From positions 992,001 to 1,056,000 of the forward strand of contig OZ240214.1 in the NCBI GenBank assembly GCA_965197575.1: 64,000 nt of DNA, given 5' to 3'. Source of the DNA: VXOI01 sp965197575. GTDB taxonomy: Bacteria; Chloroflexota; Dehalococcoidia; Lucifugimonadales; UBA3495. The position numbers were made by a program, and so were the translations under genes. Numbering within the stretch: position 1 is the first letter of the stretch; the number at the start of each line of letters is the position of its first letter. Under the pieces are notes generated by a model. The model was given only the letters and a program-made list of their open reading frames with translations. It ran no database searches and was not told the origin of the DNA. Below, piece by piece: positions 53,801 to 61,190 of the stretch.

Positions 53801-55233
53801 ACGCCGTCCCGGTGCAGGTAAGCGCCGCCTCTTCCTTGACGGCGGGTGTAGCCCTCGGCAAGCGCTTCGATCACTTGGTCGAACTTTTCTCTGGGCATCT
53901 CCCGGTAGGGGTAGGCCCGGCGGCACATCTCGAATAGGCCGTCTTCGGACCATCCTTCTTGGGCGCAGGAGGCCACGATTTGCTGGGCCAGCACGTCGGT
54001 CGGCCACGGCGGTATGCTCAGGGTATCGAGGTTGCGTCGGCGCACGGCGCGGCACAGGGCGACGCACTCGGCCAGCTCGTCGCGGGTCAGCGGGAACAGG
54101 CGGCCCTTGGGCGTGCCGCCGACAGTATGGCCCGAGCGGCCCACCCGTTGCAACAACACCCCGATGGAGCGGGGCGACCCAATCTGGCAAACGAGGTCGA
54201 TCACGCCAATGTCGATACCCAACTCCAGCGACGCCGTGGCCACGCAGACTTTCACCTGCCCGGTTTTCAGCTTCTCCTCGGCGGCCAGCCGGGTCGAGCG
54301 GGAGAGGCTGCCGTGGTGGGCGACCACCAACTCCTCACCCAAGCGTTCCGAAAGCTGATGCGAGACCCGCTCTACCAACCGCCGCGTGTTCACGAACACC
54401 AGGGTCGTGCCGTGCTCCATCGTCAGCCGGGCCACGGTGTCCAGCGTCTCCCCCCAAATCTCGTGGCTGGCGATGGGGCCCAATTCCTGCTCCGGAAGTT
54501 GCAGGGCCAAGTCGATTTCCCGCGAATGGCCGGTGTCCACGATGGCGCAGTCGGGCACGCCGCCGGGGCTGATGCCGTCGCTGCCCACCAGGAAACGCCC
54601 GATCTCCTCGATGGGGCGCTGCGTGGCCGAGAGCCCGATTCGCACCACCGGCTGCTTGGCGAGGGCGCACAGCCGTTCCACCGACAGCGACAAGTGGGAG
54701 CCGCGTTTGTCGTCGGCAACGGCGTGAATTTCGTCGAGAATGAGGGTATGCACCCCGCTGAGGCCCTGGCGCCCGCTCCGGGAAGTGAGCAGGATGTAGA
54801 GCGACTCCGGCGTGGTGATGAGGATGTGGGGAGGGCGCTTGGCCATGCGCTGCCGCTCGGAAGCGGGGGTGTCGCCAGTGCGCACGGCGGCGCGGATTTC
54901 GGGCAGGGGCGTGCCCTTGCTCGACGCCAGCGTGGCTATCTCCTCCAAGGGGGTTGCCAGGTTCTTCTGGATGTCGTTGGAGAGGGCCTTCAGCGGGGAG
55001 ACGTACACCACCTGCACAGTTTCGGGAAGCCCGTCCTTGAGCCCTTGACGCACCAGCGCGTCAATGCAGCTCAGGAACGCCGCCAGAGTCTTGCCGGAGC
55101 CGGTGGGCGCGGCGATGAGCGTGTGCCGTCCCTCGGCCACGGCGGCCCACCCCTGCTCCTGGGCCTCCGTCGGGGCCTGGAACCGGCTGTGAAACCACTC
55201 CTGAATTATCGGGTGAAATTGAGACGTCGGCAC
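50833..55233 (-). CDS. lhr: Large helicase-related protein Lhr
   Basis: A 1466-residue superfamily 2 DNA helicase, close in length to E. coli and mycobacterial full-length Lhr. RecA-like domain 1 has the Q-motif region EWFHSRFQAPTEAQEQGW, Walker A APTGSGKTLAAFL, YVSPLKALSND, DEIH and SATQRPIEEIG. Domain 2 has VFVNTRRLVERVSHQLSERL and LLQRVGRSGHTVGG. The winged-helix and Lhr-core domains follow, then a long C-terminal half found in full-length Lhr. The start is GTG 55233. It acts in DNA repair and is induced by damage in mycobacteria. No MPE nuclease partner is adjacent. Confidence 0.93.
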   Translation of the reverse strand: MPTSQFHPIIQEWFHSRFQAPTEAQEQGWAAVAEGRHTLIAAPTGSGKTLAAFLSCIDALVRQGLKDGLPETVQVVYVSPLKALSNDIQKNLATPLEEIATLASSKGTPLPEIRAAVRTGDTPASERQRMAKRPPHILITTPESLYILLTSRSGRQGLSGVHTLILDEIHAVADDKRGSHLSLSVERLCALAKQPVVRIGLSATQRPIEEIGRFLVGSDGISPGGVPDCAIVDTGHSREIDLALQLPEQELGPIASHEIWGETLDTVARLTMEHGTTLVFVNTRRLVERVSHQLSERLGEELVVAHHGSLSRSTRLAAEEKLKTGQVKVCVATASLELGIDIGVIDLVCQIGSPRSIGVLLQRVGRSGHTVGGTPKGRLFPLTRDELAECVALCRAVRRRNLDTLSIPPWPTDVLAQQIVASCAQEGWSEDGLFEMCRRAYPYREMPREKFDQVIEALAEGYTRRQGRGGAYLHRDGVNREVKGRRGAPLAAMTSGGAIPDNADYDVIAEPEDTFVGTVNEDFAIESLKGDIFLLGNTAWKIRRVESGRVRVEDAHGQPPTIPFWLGEAPGRTTELSDEISALREGIDERLADPASAVEWVVTESGVDPESSRQLVAYIEEGHRVLGIVPSKSRVVAERFFDESGGMQLVIHSPFGARINRAWGIALRKRICRSFDFELQAAATDDGLNFSLGPGLSMPVDDVFNYLTPNTIEEVLTQGVLQAPMFGTRWRWNATRALAILRHNGGKKVPPPLQRMRSDDLLAAVFPAQVACQDNAPPGEIEIPDHPLVFETMRDCLTEAMDLEGCRELLAALQRGEIEMYGRDTVQPSVFAHQILNAMPYAFLDDAPLEERRARAVSLRRALPDDSRDLARLDPAAIDRETENAWPRIRDADELHDALLTLSVLPEGNEGTDRLGMNPAAIADWTGQLISSGRVYRLDCGEGLTAWVAAERLPLVRSVYPNAMFSPQPTETAPAFDGDREDAILALVRGWVESTGPFTAAGLAAVLSLPESDLAYALVRLENEGIILRGQFRQDAGVAAGTEEFCDRRILARIHRSTIDSLRRQVEPVSSATFIRFLLQWQHVGSPFRLHGEGGLLAVIEKLQGFEVAAGAVEEEILNARIADYGGSMLDRLCLGGDVVWGRVSRQHNGGPLAGQLGRAAFSRSTPVTLALRESLDWMLTAEGADTDGLTGAPKETLEYLSRRGASFLSDIVAATNRMPSDVEEALWTLASAGLATADGLEAMRQRLRGTKRPRPRDNKRGRPGRGNLHRRRGYSRWSLLEPVDPVEDRTEAVARQLLLRYGILFPELLVRDSLAVRWRDLVRVLRRLEARGEVRGGRFVSGFVGEQFALPEAMDSLRKLNNRAADSGPNHEDRGRLWGGPDRGDMVVVSACDPLNLAGILTPGDRVPAVLGNRLAICNGVPLAAMEGGTFVPLTNADPAVLESARTLLAVPMVHANYQKEAATA

Positions 55234-55432
55234 ATTGACCTGTTGTGATTGCTCGAATTATTGCCCGTATTCTCCCCATTCCCGGAGCCCGGCGCAAGGC
55301 GCAAGTGTCATCAGGACGGGGCAAATGGCTGGATTGGGAAAAGAGTTCCCAGTGTGTGGTAGCATTCGGACGCGCCACCATACGGCAAACCGCCGGAAAG
55401 GCAGCCCGCGACTGCATTGCGGAGAGACCGCC

Positions 55433-56209
55433 ATGACCACCAGGCTCGGATACGGCCGTATCCCCTACAACCGTGAAGAGGGCGACATTTACAGCGGCCT
55501 CTGTTTTGACCCTAACGACCCGGAGCCGCTGCCTGACGCTATGTATCAAGAACTTGTCCTTCGGGAAATAATGTACCTGCTGGGCGCCCGTTTCATCGAC
55601 GTAGAACCCCAGGGCAATGTTTTTCTCAGCAGCAACACCTTCATCTGCTATGACCGCAGCAACCTGAACATCCGGGTAGGCCCTGATTGCTACCTGGCCT
55701 TTGGCGTGGACGCAGAGGCCATCCGGGCGCGGCGGCTGTATCTGCCTTGGGAAGCGGGCAAGATGCCGGACTTCGCCCTGGAGGTCGCGTCGGAAACCAC
55801 CGCCGAGAACGACGGGAGCCAGAAGCGCGAACTGTACCAGCGGCTGGGCATTGGCGAATACTGGCGGTTCGACGGCTCCGGCGGCGAGTACTACGGGGAG
55901 CCATTGATCGGCGAACGGCTGGTTGACGGACGGTATCAGCGGATTGAAACCCGCCGGGAAGACGGCGGGTCAATCCGGGCCTACAGCCCAACTCTGGAGC
56001 TGTTCCTGTCTTGGGAGCTGCGGCGGGACCAGGGATGGCTGTGCTTCTACGACCCGGCGACGGGGCTGCGTCTGCCTTCCTATCAGGAAGTCCTCGACTC
56101 CGAACAAACTGCCGAAGCGAGGGCCGACGCCGAACAAGCCGCCCGTCTCGCCGCCGAAGCGGAAGCCAGGGAGTTGCGCGAACAACTGCGGCGGTTGCGG
56201 GAACGGTAA
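55433..56209 (+). CDS. Uma2 family endonuclease-like protein
   Basis: A 258-residue protein with a Uma2/DUF820 restriction-endonuclease-like fold. The PD-(D/E)xK region is VGPDCYLAF ... PDFALEVASETTAENDGSQKRELYQRLGIGEYWRFD. A C-terminal tail of about 45 residues (EARADAEQAARLAAEAEARE LREQ type) is a charged coiled coil that is common in this family. GCGGAGAG lies 6 nt before ATG 55433. Uma2 proteins occur in many copies in some genomes, and their role is unknown. It is divergent from lhr and separated from it by about 200 bases. Confidence 0.8.
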   Translation: MTTRLGYGRIPYNREEGDIYSGLCFDPNDPEPLPDAMYQELVLREIMYLLGARFIDVEPQGNVFLSSNTFICYDRSNLNIRVGPDCYLAFGVDAEAIRARRLYLPWEAGKMPDFALEVASETTAENDGSQKRELYQRLGIGEYWRFDGSGGEYYGEPLIGERLVDGRYQRIETRREDGGSIRAYSPTLELFLSWELRRDQGWLCFYDPATGLRLPSYQEVLDSEQTAEARADAEQAARLAAEAEARELREQLRRLRER

Positions 56210-56353
56210 GCGCAGCCGGCGGCTCAGGGCGCCGGACCGTCGACCCCATCCAGTACGCCGAAGCTCTGGCGGACTGAAAGTCCAGCCTATCGGCAACCTG
56301 GGCAACCTGTTGGATGGATAGGGGTGTAATTCACCAAAGTTAAGGAGCATAAA

Positions 56354-56908
56354 ACGCCCCGACTGCGCCCCCGAATCTTCCCGCGCTTTTGCGCCCTATC
56401 ACTGATTCTCCTGACTCCGCTCCTGGTCTTGGCTTGCGGCTCCTCCTCGCCCGAATCAGACAGGGAAGCGCTGGTCGCCCTCTACAACGCCACGGATGGC
56501 CAAAACTGGCGAGAAAAAAGAAACTGGCTGAGCGACAAGCCGCTCGGCAAATGGGAAGACGTCGCCACCGACGACAACGCCCGCGTCATTGTGCTGGACC
56601 TCATCGAGAACCACTTGAGCGGGGAGATACCGCCGGAGTTGGGCAACCTCGCCAACCTGGGATGGCTGTACCTCGCCAGGAACGAGTTGAGCGGGGAGAT
56701 ACCGCTGGAGTTGGGCAGCCTCGCCAACCTGGGATGGCTGTACCTCGCCAGGAACGAGTTGAGCGGGGAGATACCGCTGGAGTTGGGCAGCCTCGCCAGC
56801 CTGGGATCGCTGGTACTTGGCGAGAACCAGTTGAGCGGTTGCATACCAGCCGGTTTGAGAGACCAGTTAGAGCAAAATTCCGACCTGGGTGGTCTGCCGT
56901 TCTGTTGA
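56354..56908 (+). CDS. Leucine-rich-repeat lipoprotein with non-standard (ACG) start
   Basis: About 184 residues. The frame upstream of the repeats encodes a perfect lipoprotein signal: basic PRLRPRIFPRF, hydrophobic CALSLILLTPLLVLA and the lipobox cysteine in LVLAC-GSSS. No ATG, GTG or TTG starts this signal. The codon at the right distance (6 nt) from AAGGAG (56342-56347) is ACG 56354, so either ACG is used or the start was lost. TTG 56429 would remove the signal. After REALVALYNATDGQNW, typical of bacterial plant-like LRR proteins, come four LSGEIPPELGNLANL repeats of 24 residues, three nearly identical, and a C-terminal GLPFC cap. Confidence 0.7.
   Translation, partial: TPRLRPRIFPRFCALSLILLTPLLVLACGSSSPESDREALVALYNATDGQNWREKRNWLSDKPLGKWEDVATDDNARVIVLDLIENHLSGEIPPELGNLANLGWLYLARNELSGEIPLELGSLANLGWLYLARNELSGEIPLELGSLASLGSLVLGENQLSGCIPAGLRDQLEQNSDLGGLPFC
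56615..56830 (+). repeat. Three 72-bp tandem repeats in the LRR gene
   Basis: Units start at 56615, 56687 and 56759, each with TTGAGCGGGGAGATACCG and exactly 72 bases (24 codons) long. The first two differ at very few bases and the third somewhat more. Near identity at the DNA level points to recent expansion. Confidence 0.9.
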
Positions 56909-57208
56909 GACCCTGGCGCCCTGCCCCCAACCCGGCAAAATAGCCACGGCGCGCACAGGGCGCACGGAGAAACTTCGTGTTCTCGGTGTGCTCCGGGGTT
57001 TAGCCATCCTCCGGCGCGTAGGCAAAGCGCAGGGACAGAAACGCTGCTCCGCCCGTCCTTCGACAAGTTCAGGGCAAACGGTTTGAGATTCGGAAACACC
57101 CTGACACGATTGCGTTGCGGCTGCCGGATTTGACGCTGGCGGAAATGGGCCGTAGCATTTGCAGGGCGGACTGAGGCGTCCGCCCAACCTGCTATTTGCG
57201 AGGCGCCT
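56909..57208. other. Intergenic region with repeat fragments
   Basis: It contains CCGTCCTTCGACAAGTTCAG near 57052, a form of the widespread CCTTCGACAAG-type palindromic repeat, and a GGGCGGAC/GTCCGCCC hairpin at about 57163-57184 close to the Nudix start. No gene is supported. Confidence 0.4.
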
Positions 57209-58030
57209 ATGACGCAGCTACCTGCGGAGCAATTATTGGAGGCCAGGGCCAACCCCTTCGGCGGCATGGTGACCGCGCCGGACCATCTGCCTGCCGACGC
57301 CGCCGAGTTCGCCCAACGGCTGGCCGGCTCCTTGGAGCAGTGGCGGGACGAGGGTTACAAGGCGGTGTGGCTCGAAGTGCCCATCGCGCGCGCTGCGCTC
57401 ATACCGGCGGCGGTCTCCAACGGCTTCACCTTCCACCACAGCGGCGACGGCTACCTGATGCTGACCTGCGAGCTCGTGGAAGGCACCTATTTGCCCCCAT
57501 TTGCCACTCACTACATCGGCATCGGCGGCGTGGTGTTAACCCCGGAGCGCGAACTGCTGGTGGTCAGGGAGAAGTACGGCTTCGGCGGGCGCCCGCCGAC
57601 CCTCAAGCTGCCCGGCGGCGCCCTCCAACCGGGCGAGCACCTGGTCGAGGCGGTGGAGCGGGAGGTGCTGGAGGAGACGGGCGTGCGCGCTACCTTCGAG
57701 GCGATCACCTGCTTCCGGCACTGGCACGGCTATCGCTACGGCAAGTCCGACATCTACTTCGTGGGCCGGCTGCGCCCGCACACCAGGGACATAGAGATGC
57801 AGGCCGACGAAATCCAGGAATGCTTGTGGCTGCCGGTGGGCGAGTTCCTGGAAGACGGGGAAATCAGCAACTTCAACAAGCAGATCGTACGCTCGGCCCT
57901 GGAGTCGGAGGGCGTGGTCCAGTCGTTCATAGAAGGCTTCGGCGGCCCTGACACCCGCGAATACTTCATGCCCGCCCACCTCATCGACGGCATGGGCGTG
58001 GTCCCCTTTCCGGGCAAGGAGGCTGGTTAA
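57209..58030 (+). CDS. Nudix hydrolase with N-terminal pre-Nudix domain
   Basis: A 273-residue Nudix protein related to NUDT6-like hydrolases. The Nudix box GX5EX7REUXEEXGU is complete in GGALQPGEHLVEAVEREVLE followed by ETGV, at about residues 137-160. The N-terminal 100 residues (FAQRLAGSLEQWRDEGYKAV and WLEVPIARAALIPAAVSNGF followed by HH) match the acetyltransferase-like pre-Nudix domain that precedes this type. It should hydrolyse a nucleoside diphosphate derivative; the substrate is unknown. GCGAGG precedes the ATG. It is convergent with the HEPN-like gene. Confidence 0.9.
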   Translation: MTQLPAEQLLEARANPFGGMVTAPDHLPADAAEFAQRLAGSLEQWRDEGYKAVWLEVPIARAALIPAAVSNGFTFHHSGDGYLMLTCELVEGTYLPPFATHYIGIGGVVLTPERELLVVREKYGFGGRPPTLKLPGGALQPGEHLVEAVEREVLEETGVRATFEAITCFRHWHGYRYGKSDIYFVGRLRPHTRDIEMQADEIQECLWLPVGEFLEDGEISNFNKQIVRSALESEGVVQSFIEGFGGPDTREYFMPAHLIDGMGVVPFPGKEAG

Positions 58031-58047
58031 CCCACTAACGGTATGCG

Positions 58048-58419
58048 TCAGACTCGGCGGCGTTCCTGCTCCGCGATGTCCAGAAGTTGGCTGATCAGGG
58101 TTCTCCCTTGTCCTATAGCCTCTTCCAGGTCTTGCCCTCGGAGACGGCCTGTGTAGAAGTGATTGTGGAGCTTGCGCTGGGCAGCGCGAAATCCAGAAGT
58201 CAGCCTGGGCGCGGCGTTGTACCGGCCCTCAAGACCCAGAATGAACGCCAGGCGTCGCGGATGGCCTCGTTCGCCCAGTGCGTGGGAGACTGCCGCCATT
58301 GCTTGGATTACAGCCCCCCAGACAGCCTCCGCGGCCAGCATATCCGATCTGCGCCTCAGCAATTCGAGCGATTCATAGAGAAAGCGGTTGACCTGGGCGA
58401 TGTGTTCGTTGTAGGTCAC
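58048..58419 (-). CDS. Small HEPN-like helical protein
   Basis: A 123-residue all-helical protein with no clear named family. Helix 1 is VNRFLYESLELLRRRSDMLAAEAVWGAVIQAM, resembling the start of HEPN domains that act as RNases or nucleotide-enzyme partners. Near residues 78-87 it has RAAQRKLHNHFY, giving R-x6-H and R-x4-H spacings like the HEPN RNase motif, and it ends with a helix. The start codon overlaps the stop of the upstream PaREP1 gene by ATGA, so the two are translated together. No nucleotidyltransferase is nearby. Confidence 0.6.
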   Translation of the reverse strand: MTYNEHIAQVNRFLYESLELLRRRSDMLAAEAVWGAVIQAMAAVSHALGERGHPRRLAFILGLEGRYNAAPRLTSGFRAAQRKLHNHFYTGRLRGQDLEEAIGQGRTLISQLLDIAEQERRRV

Positions 58420-59213
58420 TGGCCGGCTGGAGCCCCGGCAACCTTGCCGCTCAAATAGTCGATGAATTCCTCTGCCTCTGGCCGATAAGCGGCGAACTCT
58501 TCATCATCCCAGTGATAGAGGGAGAGGTCATACTCCTCGTCGCGGGGAATCTGGGCATTGTCGAGGAAGCCCTGGGCCACCGACATACCGCCACCGTATT
58601 CCAGAGCGGAGTCCCCCCCGTCCTTTAGCGCCCTTACCACATTCCGTGCCTCGTCGTAGTTGCGGCAGGGGAGGCCCCGCTGTTCGGCGATGGCGGCTAT
58701 GGCAGTCAGCGTGGCCAGCCAGGTGTACTTGCTGCCCTCCTTTTTGTCTCCGGCATAGAAACGCTTCTCGGCTTCGTAGAGGTATTCCCGAGGCGTTTTG
58801 CGACCCTGTGGAATTGCGCCCTTTGTCGGGGTTTTCTCGACGATGTAGTTGACGAATTCTGCCGCGATCGGCCGCCGTAGGGCGAATCCTTGTTCATCCC
58901 AATGGTTCAGGTCGAGGCTGGTGTCATACTTGCCAGGCTTCTGGGAGTTGTCCCGGAAACCCTGGGCTATGCCGTAGGCGCCAGTATGGTCATAGTCGCG
59001 GCCGTTTTGTAGCTCCAAAGTCAGGATCACCTCGAAGGCCTCGTCGTCGTTGCCGCAGGGGAGACCGCGCCGCTCGGCAAACGCGGCGATGGCGGCTTGA
59101 GTTGCCAACCAGACGTACTTGCTGCCCTCGAACCTGTCGCCCGCGTCGAAATTCTTGTCGGCCTCGGCCAGGTATCCCTGCGGCGTCTCGTCGAATTGGG
59201 GCGTTGCGGTCAT
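58416..59213 (-). CDS. Tandem PaREP1-like (HEPN superfamily) protein
   Basis: A 265-residue protein made of two similar halves. Residues about 9-118 (TPQGYLAEADKNFDAGDRFE, GSKYVWLATQAAIAAFAERRG) and 130-255 (TPREYLYEAEKRFYAGDKKE, GSKYTWLATLTAIAAIAEQRG) each have a helical hairpin, the GLPC loop, a conserved (S/G)xAQGFxDN segment and an HWD motif. The pattern AE(A/K)xxxxGxxxxxSxKxWxAxxxAIAxxAExRG recalls the PaREP1/HEPN group first noted in Pyrobaculum. Function is unknown. ATG 59213 follows a leader with TATAAT on the minus strand at 59253-59258. It is the first gene of a two-gene operon. Confidence 0.65.
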   Translation of the reverse strand: MTATPQFDETPQGYLAEADKNFDAGDRFEGSKYVWLATQAAIAAFAERRGLPCGNDDEAFEVILTLELQNGRDYDHTGAYGIAQGFRDNSQKPGKYDTSLDLNHWDEQGFALRRPIAAEFVNYIVEKTPTKGAIPQGRKTPREYLYEAEKRFYAGDKKEGSKYTWLATLTAIAAIAEQRGLPCRNYDEARNVVRALKDGGDSALEYGGGMSVAQGFLDNAQIPRDEEYDLSLYHWDDEEFAAYRPEAEEFIDYLSGKVAGAPAGQ

Positions 59214-59252
59214 CTCTATATTCTCGTTGGATGGCTTCGGAAAATTTGCTCC

Positions 59253-59284
59253 ATTATACAAGCATGAACCAATGCACCTATAAT
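59253..59284. promoter_or_regulatory. Divergent -10 pair between the PaREP1 and GGT genes
   Basis: A perfect TATAAT faces left at 59253-59258 (minus strand) and another faces right at 59279-59284. The leftward one serves the PaREP1 operon, the rightward one the gamma-glutamyltransferase gene. Both -35 regions are weak. Confidence 0.5.
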
Positions 59285-59330
59285 GGGCACTGGTTTTCCC
59301 GGCATTTTCATGTGAGCGAAAGGAGCTGAA

Positions 59331-61157
59331 ATGGTCGGCCGAATTGCCAACTACAACCTGGAACAGAGCGACGTCGCCCTGCCGCCTACGGGGCGTCCGG
59401 TGGTGCGGTCGACCCAGGGCGTGATTTCCAGCGGGCATTATCTGACTTCGATGGCGGGGATGCGGGTGCTCCTCAGCGGCGGCAACGCCTTCGACGCGCT
59501 GGTCGCCGCCGGATTCGCGGCGGCGGTGGTGGAACCCATCGCTTCGTATTCCTTGGCCGCTGAGGGCGTGTTCATGCTCTACGACGCCGCCAGCGGCGAC
59601 CTGCTATCGTTGAGCGGGCAAGGCACCGCGCCGGGTAAGGCCACGCCGGAGTTCTACGCCTCGCAGGGGTTGGGACGCATCCCAACCGGACCGGGCCACG
59701 ACCAAGCCCACCTGTCTTTCACGCTTCCGGGGATCGTCGATGCGTTTATTTCTATGCTAGAACGGTACGGCACCAAGTCCATCGACGACGTGCTGGCCCC
59801 GGCCATCAGCTACGCCGCCGACGGCATCCCCAACTACGAATACATGCTGAAACGGTTGAAGTCCACCGCCACCGCGCAGCAGTTCGACCTCTATCCGCCG
59901 GGCGGTTGGGAAGTCTTCTATGACGGCCGAGAGGTCCCGGCTGCCGGGTCGCTGCTGGTGCAGCCCGGCTTGGCCAACACCCTCAAGACGATGGCCGCCA
60001 GCGAAAGCGACGGCTCCGGCTCCCGCGCCGACGGCTTGCAGAGGGCTAAAGACGCCTTCTACCGCGGCCCCATAGCGCGGCTCATCGCCGACTCAGTGCA
60101 GAGCGTGGGCGGAATCATCTCGATGGACGACCTGGCGACCTACAGGTCCAAGTTCGAGAGGCCGGTCAAGACCACCTTCCAAGGCTACGAAATCTTCGGT
60201 CAGGACACTTGGACTCAGAGCCCGATGCTGATGCAGACGCTCAACATGCTGGAGCACTACGACCTGCAGGCTATGGGCCACAACAGCCCCGAGTATATCC
60301 ATACGGTTTCGGAGGCGCTCAAGCTGGCCTTCGGCGACCGGGAAGCGTTTTACGGCGACCCAAACTTCGCTACAGTCCCCATCGACGGGCTGCTGTCCAA
60401 GGAGTACGCGGCGGAGCGGGTACAGCTAATCGACCCCGAAGGGGCCTACCCGGCCCAGCGGCCGGCCGGCGACCCGTGGAAATACTCACGGGTCAATGGC
60501 TCCGGCGGGAAGCAGGTCATGGCCGCTCCAACCAACGGGGTTCAGGCCAACGGTGCAGGGGCCGACGGCTCTTCCCACGAGGGCACGACCCACGTTTCGG
60601 TGCTCGACCGCCACGGCAACATGGTGTGCGGGACCATCAGCGGCGGCGCGTTCGCCAAGTCGGCGTTCTTCCCGGAGCTGGGAGCGGCCCTCAGCACACG
60701 CATCGAGATGTTCAACTGCGAGGAGGGGCACCCCAACGTCGTCGAGCCGGGCAAGCGCCCGCGCACCACTCTGATCAACTACATCGCCAGCAAGGACGGG
60801 CATCCGGTGATGACTATCGGCTGTCCCGGCGGAGACAATCAGGCGCAGGCCAACGTGCAGTTGGTGTTGAACACCGTCGTTTTTGGAATGGACCCGCAGC
60901 AGGCGGTGGAAGCGCCGCGGTTCGGCGCCCAGAGCCACGTCAACTCGTTCTATCCCCACGTTTACTATCCAGGCCGGTTGGAGCTGGAGCCGGGCATCCC
61001 GGAAAGCACGGCCGACTCCCTGCGCGTCTTGGGGCACAAGATCGAGCGGGCCGTCAACTGCGGTCTGGGGGCCACCGTGTCCGTCCGCGACCCGCAGACC
61101 GGCTACCTGAGCACCGGCGGCGACCCCCGCCGTGCCTGCTACGCCATCGGGATGTAG
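59331..61157 (+). CDS. Gamma-glutamyltransferase family protein
   Basis: A 608-residue Ntn-hydrolase proenzyme. The autocatalytic cleavage site is EGTTHVSVLD, with Thr419 as the new N-terminal nucleophile. SGGNAFDALVAAGFAAAVVEP, EGVFMLYD, PGIVDAFISMLERYG and the C-terminal IGCPGGDNQAQ (substrate glycine loop) are typical. There is no signal peptide, unlike secreted GGT, so it is predicted cytoplasmic; it may act on glutathione-like or other gamma-glutamyl compounds. A glycine-rich insertion (about residues 385-415) precedes the nucleophile. AAGGAG precedes ATG 59331. Confidence 0.9.
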   Translation: MVGRIANYNLEQSDVALPPTGRPVVRSTQGVISSGHYLTSMAGMRVLLSGGNAFDALVAAGFAAAVVEPIASYSLAAEGVFMLYDAASGDLLSLSGQGTAPGKATPEFYASQGLGRIPTGPGHDQAHLSFTLPGIVDAFISMLERYGTKSIDDVLAPAISYAADGIPNYEYMLKRLKSTATAQQFDLYPPGGWEVFYDGREVPAAGSLLVQPGLANTLKTMAASESDGSGSRADGLQRAKDAFYRGPIARLIADSVQSVGGIISMDDLATYRSKFERPVKTTFQGYEIFGQDTWTQSPMLMQTLNMLEHYDLQAMGHNSPEYIHTVSEALKLAFGDREAFYGDPNFATVPIDGLLSKEYAAERVQLIDPEGAYPAQRPAGDPWKYSRVNGSGGKQVMAAPTNGVQANGAGADGSSHEGTTHVSVLDRHGNMVCGTISGGAFAKSAFFPELGAALSTRIEMFNCEEGHPNVVEPGKRPRTTLINYIASKDGHPVMTIGCPGGDNQAQANVQLVLNTVVFGMDPQQAVEAPRFGAQSHVNSFYPHVYYPGRLELEPGIPESTADSLRVLGHKIERAVNCGLGATVSVRDPQTGYLSTGGDPRRACYAIGM

Positions 61158-61190
61158 TTGGAGTGGGGCGCCCACGAATCTGCTGCGGTA

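Noticed and set aside
56615..56830. CRISPR-like array
   Set aside because: The 72-bp units are contiguous, without spacers, in frame and encode leucine-rich repeats.
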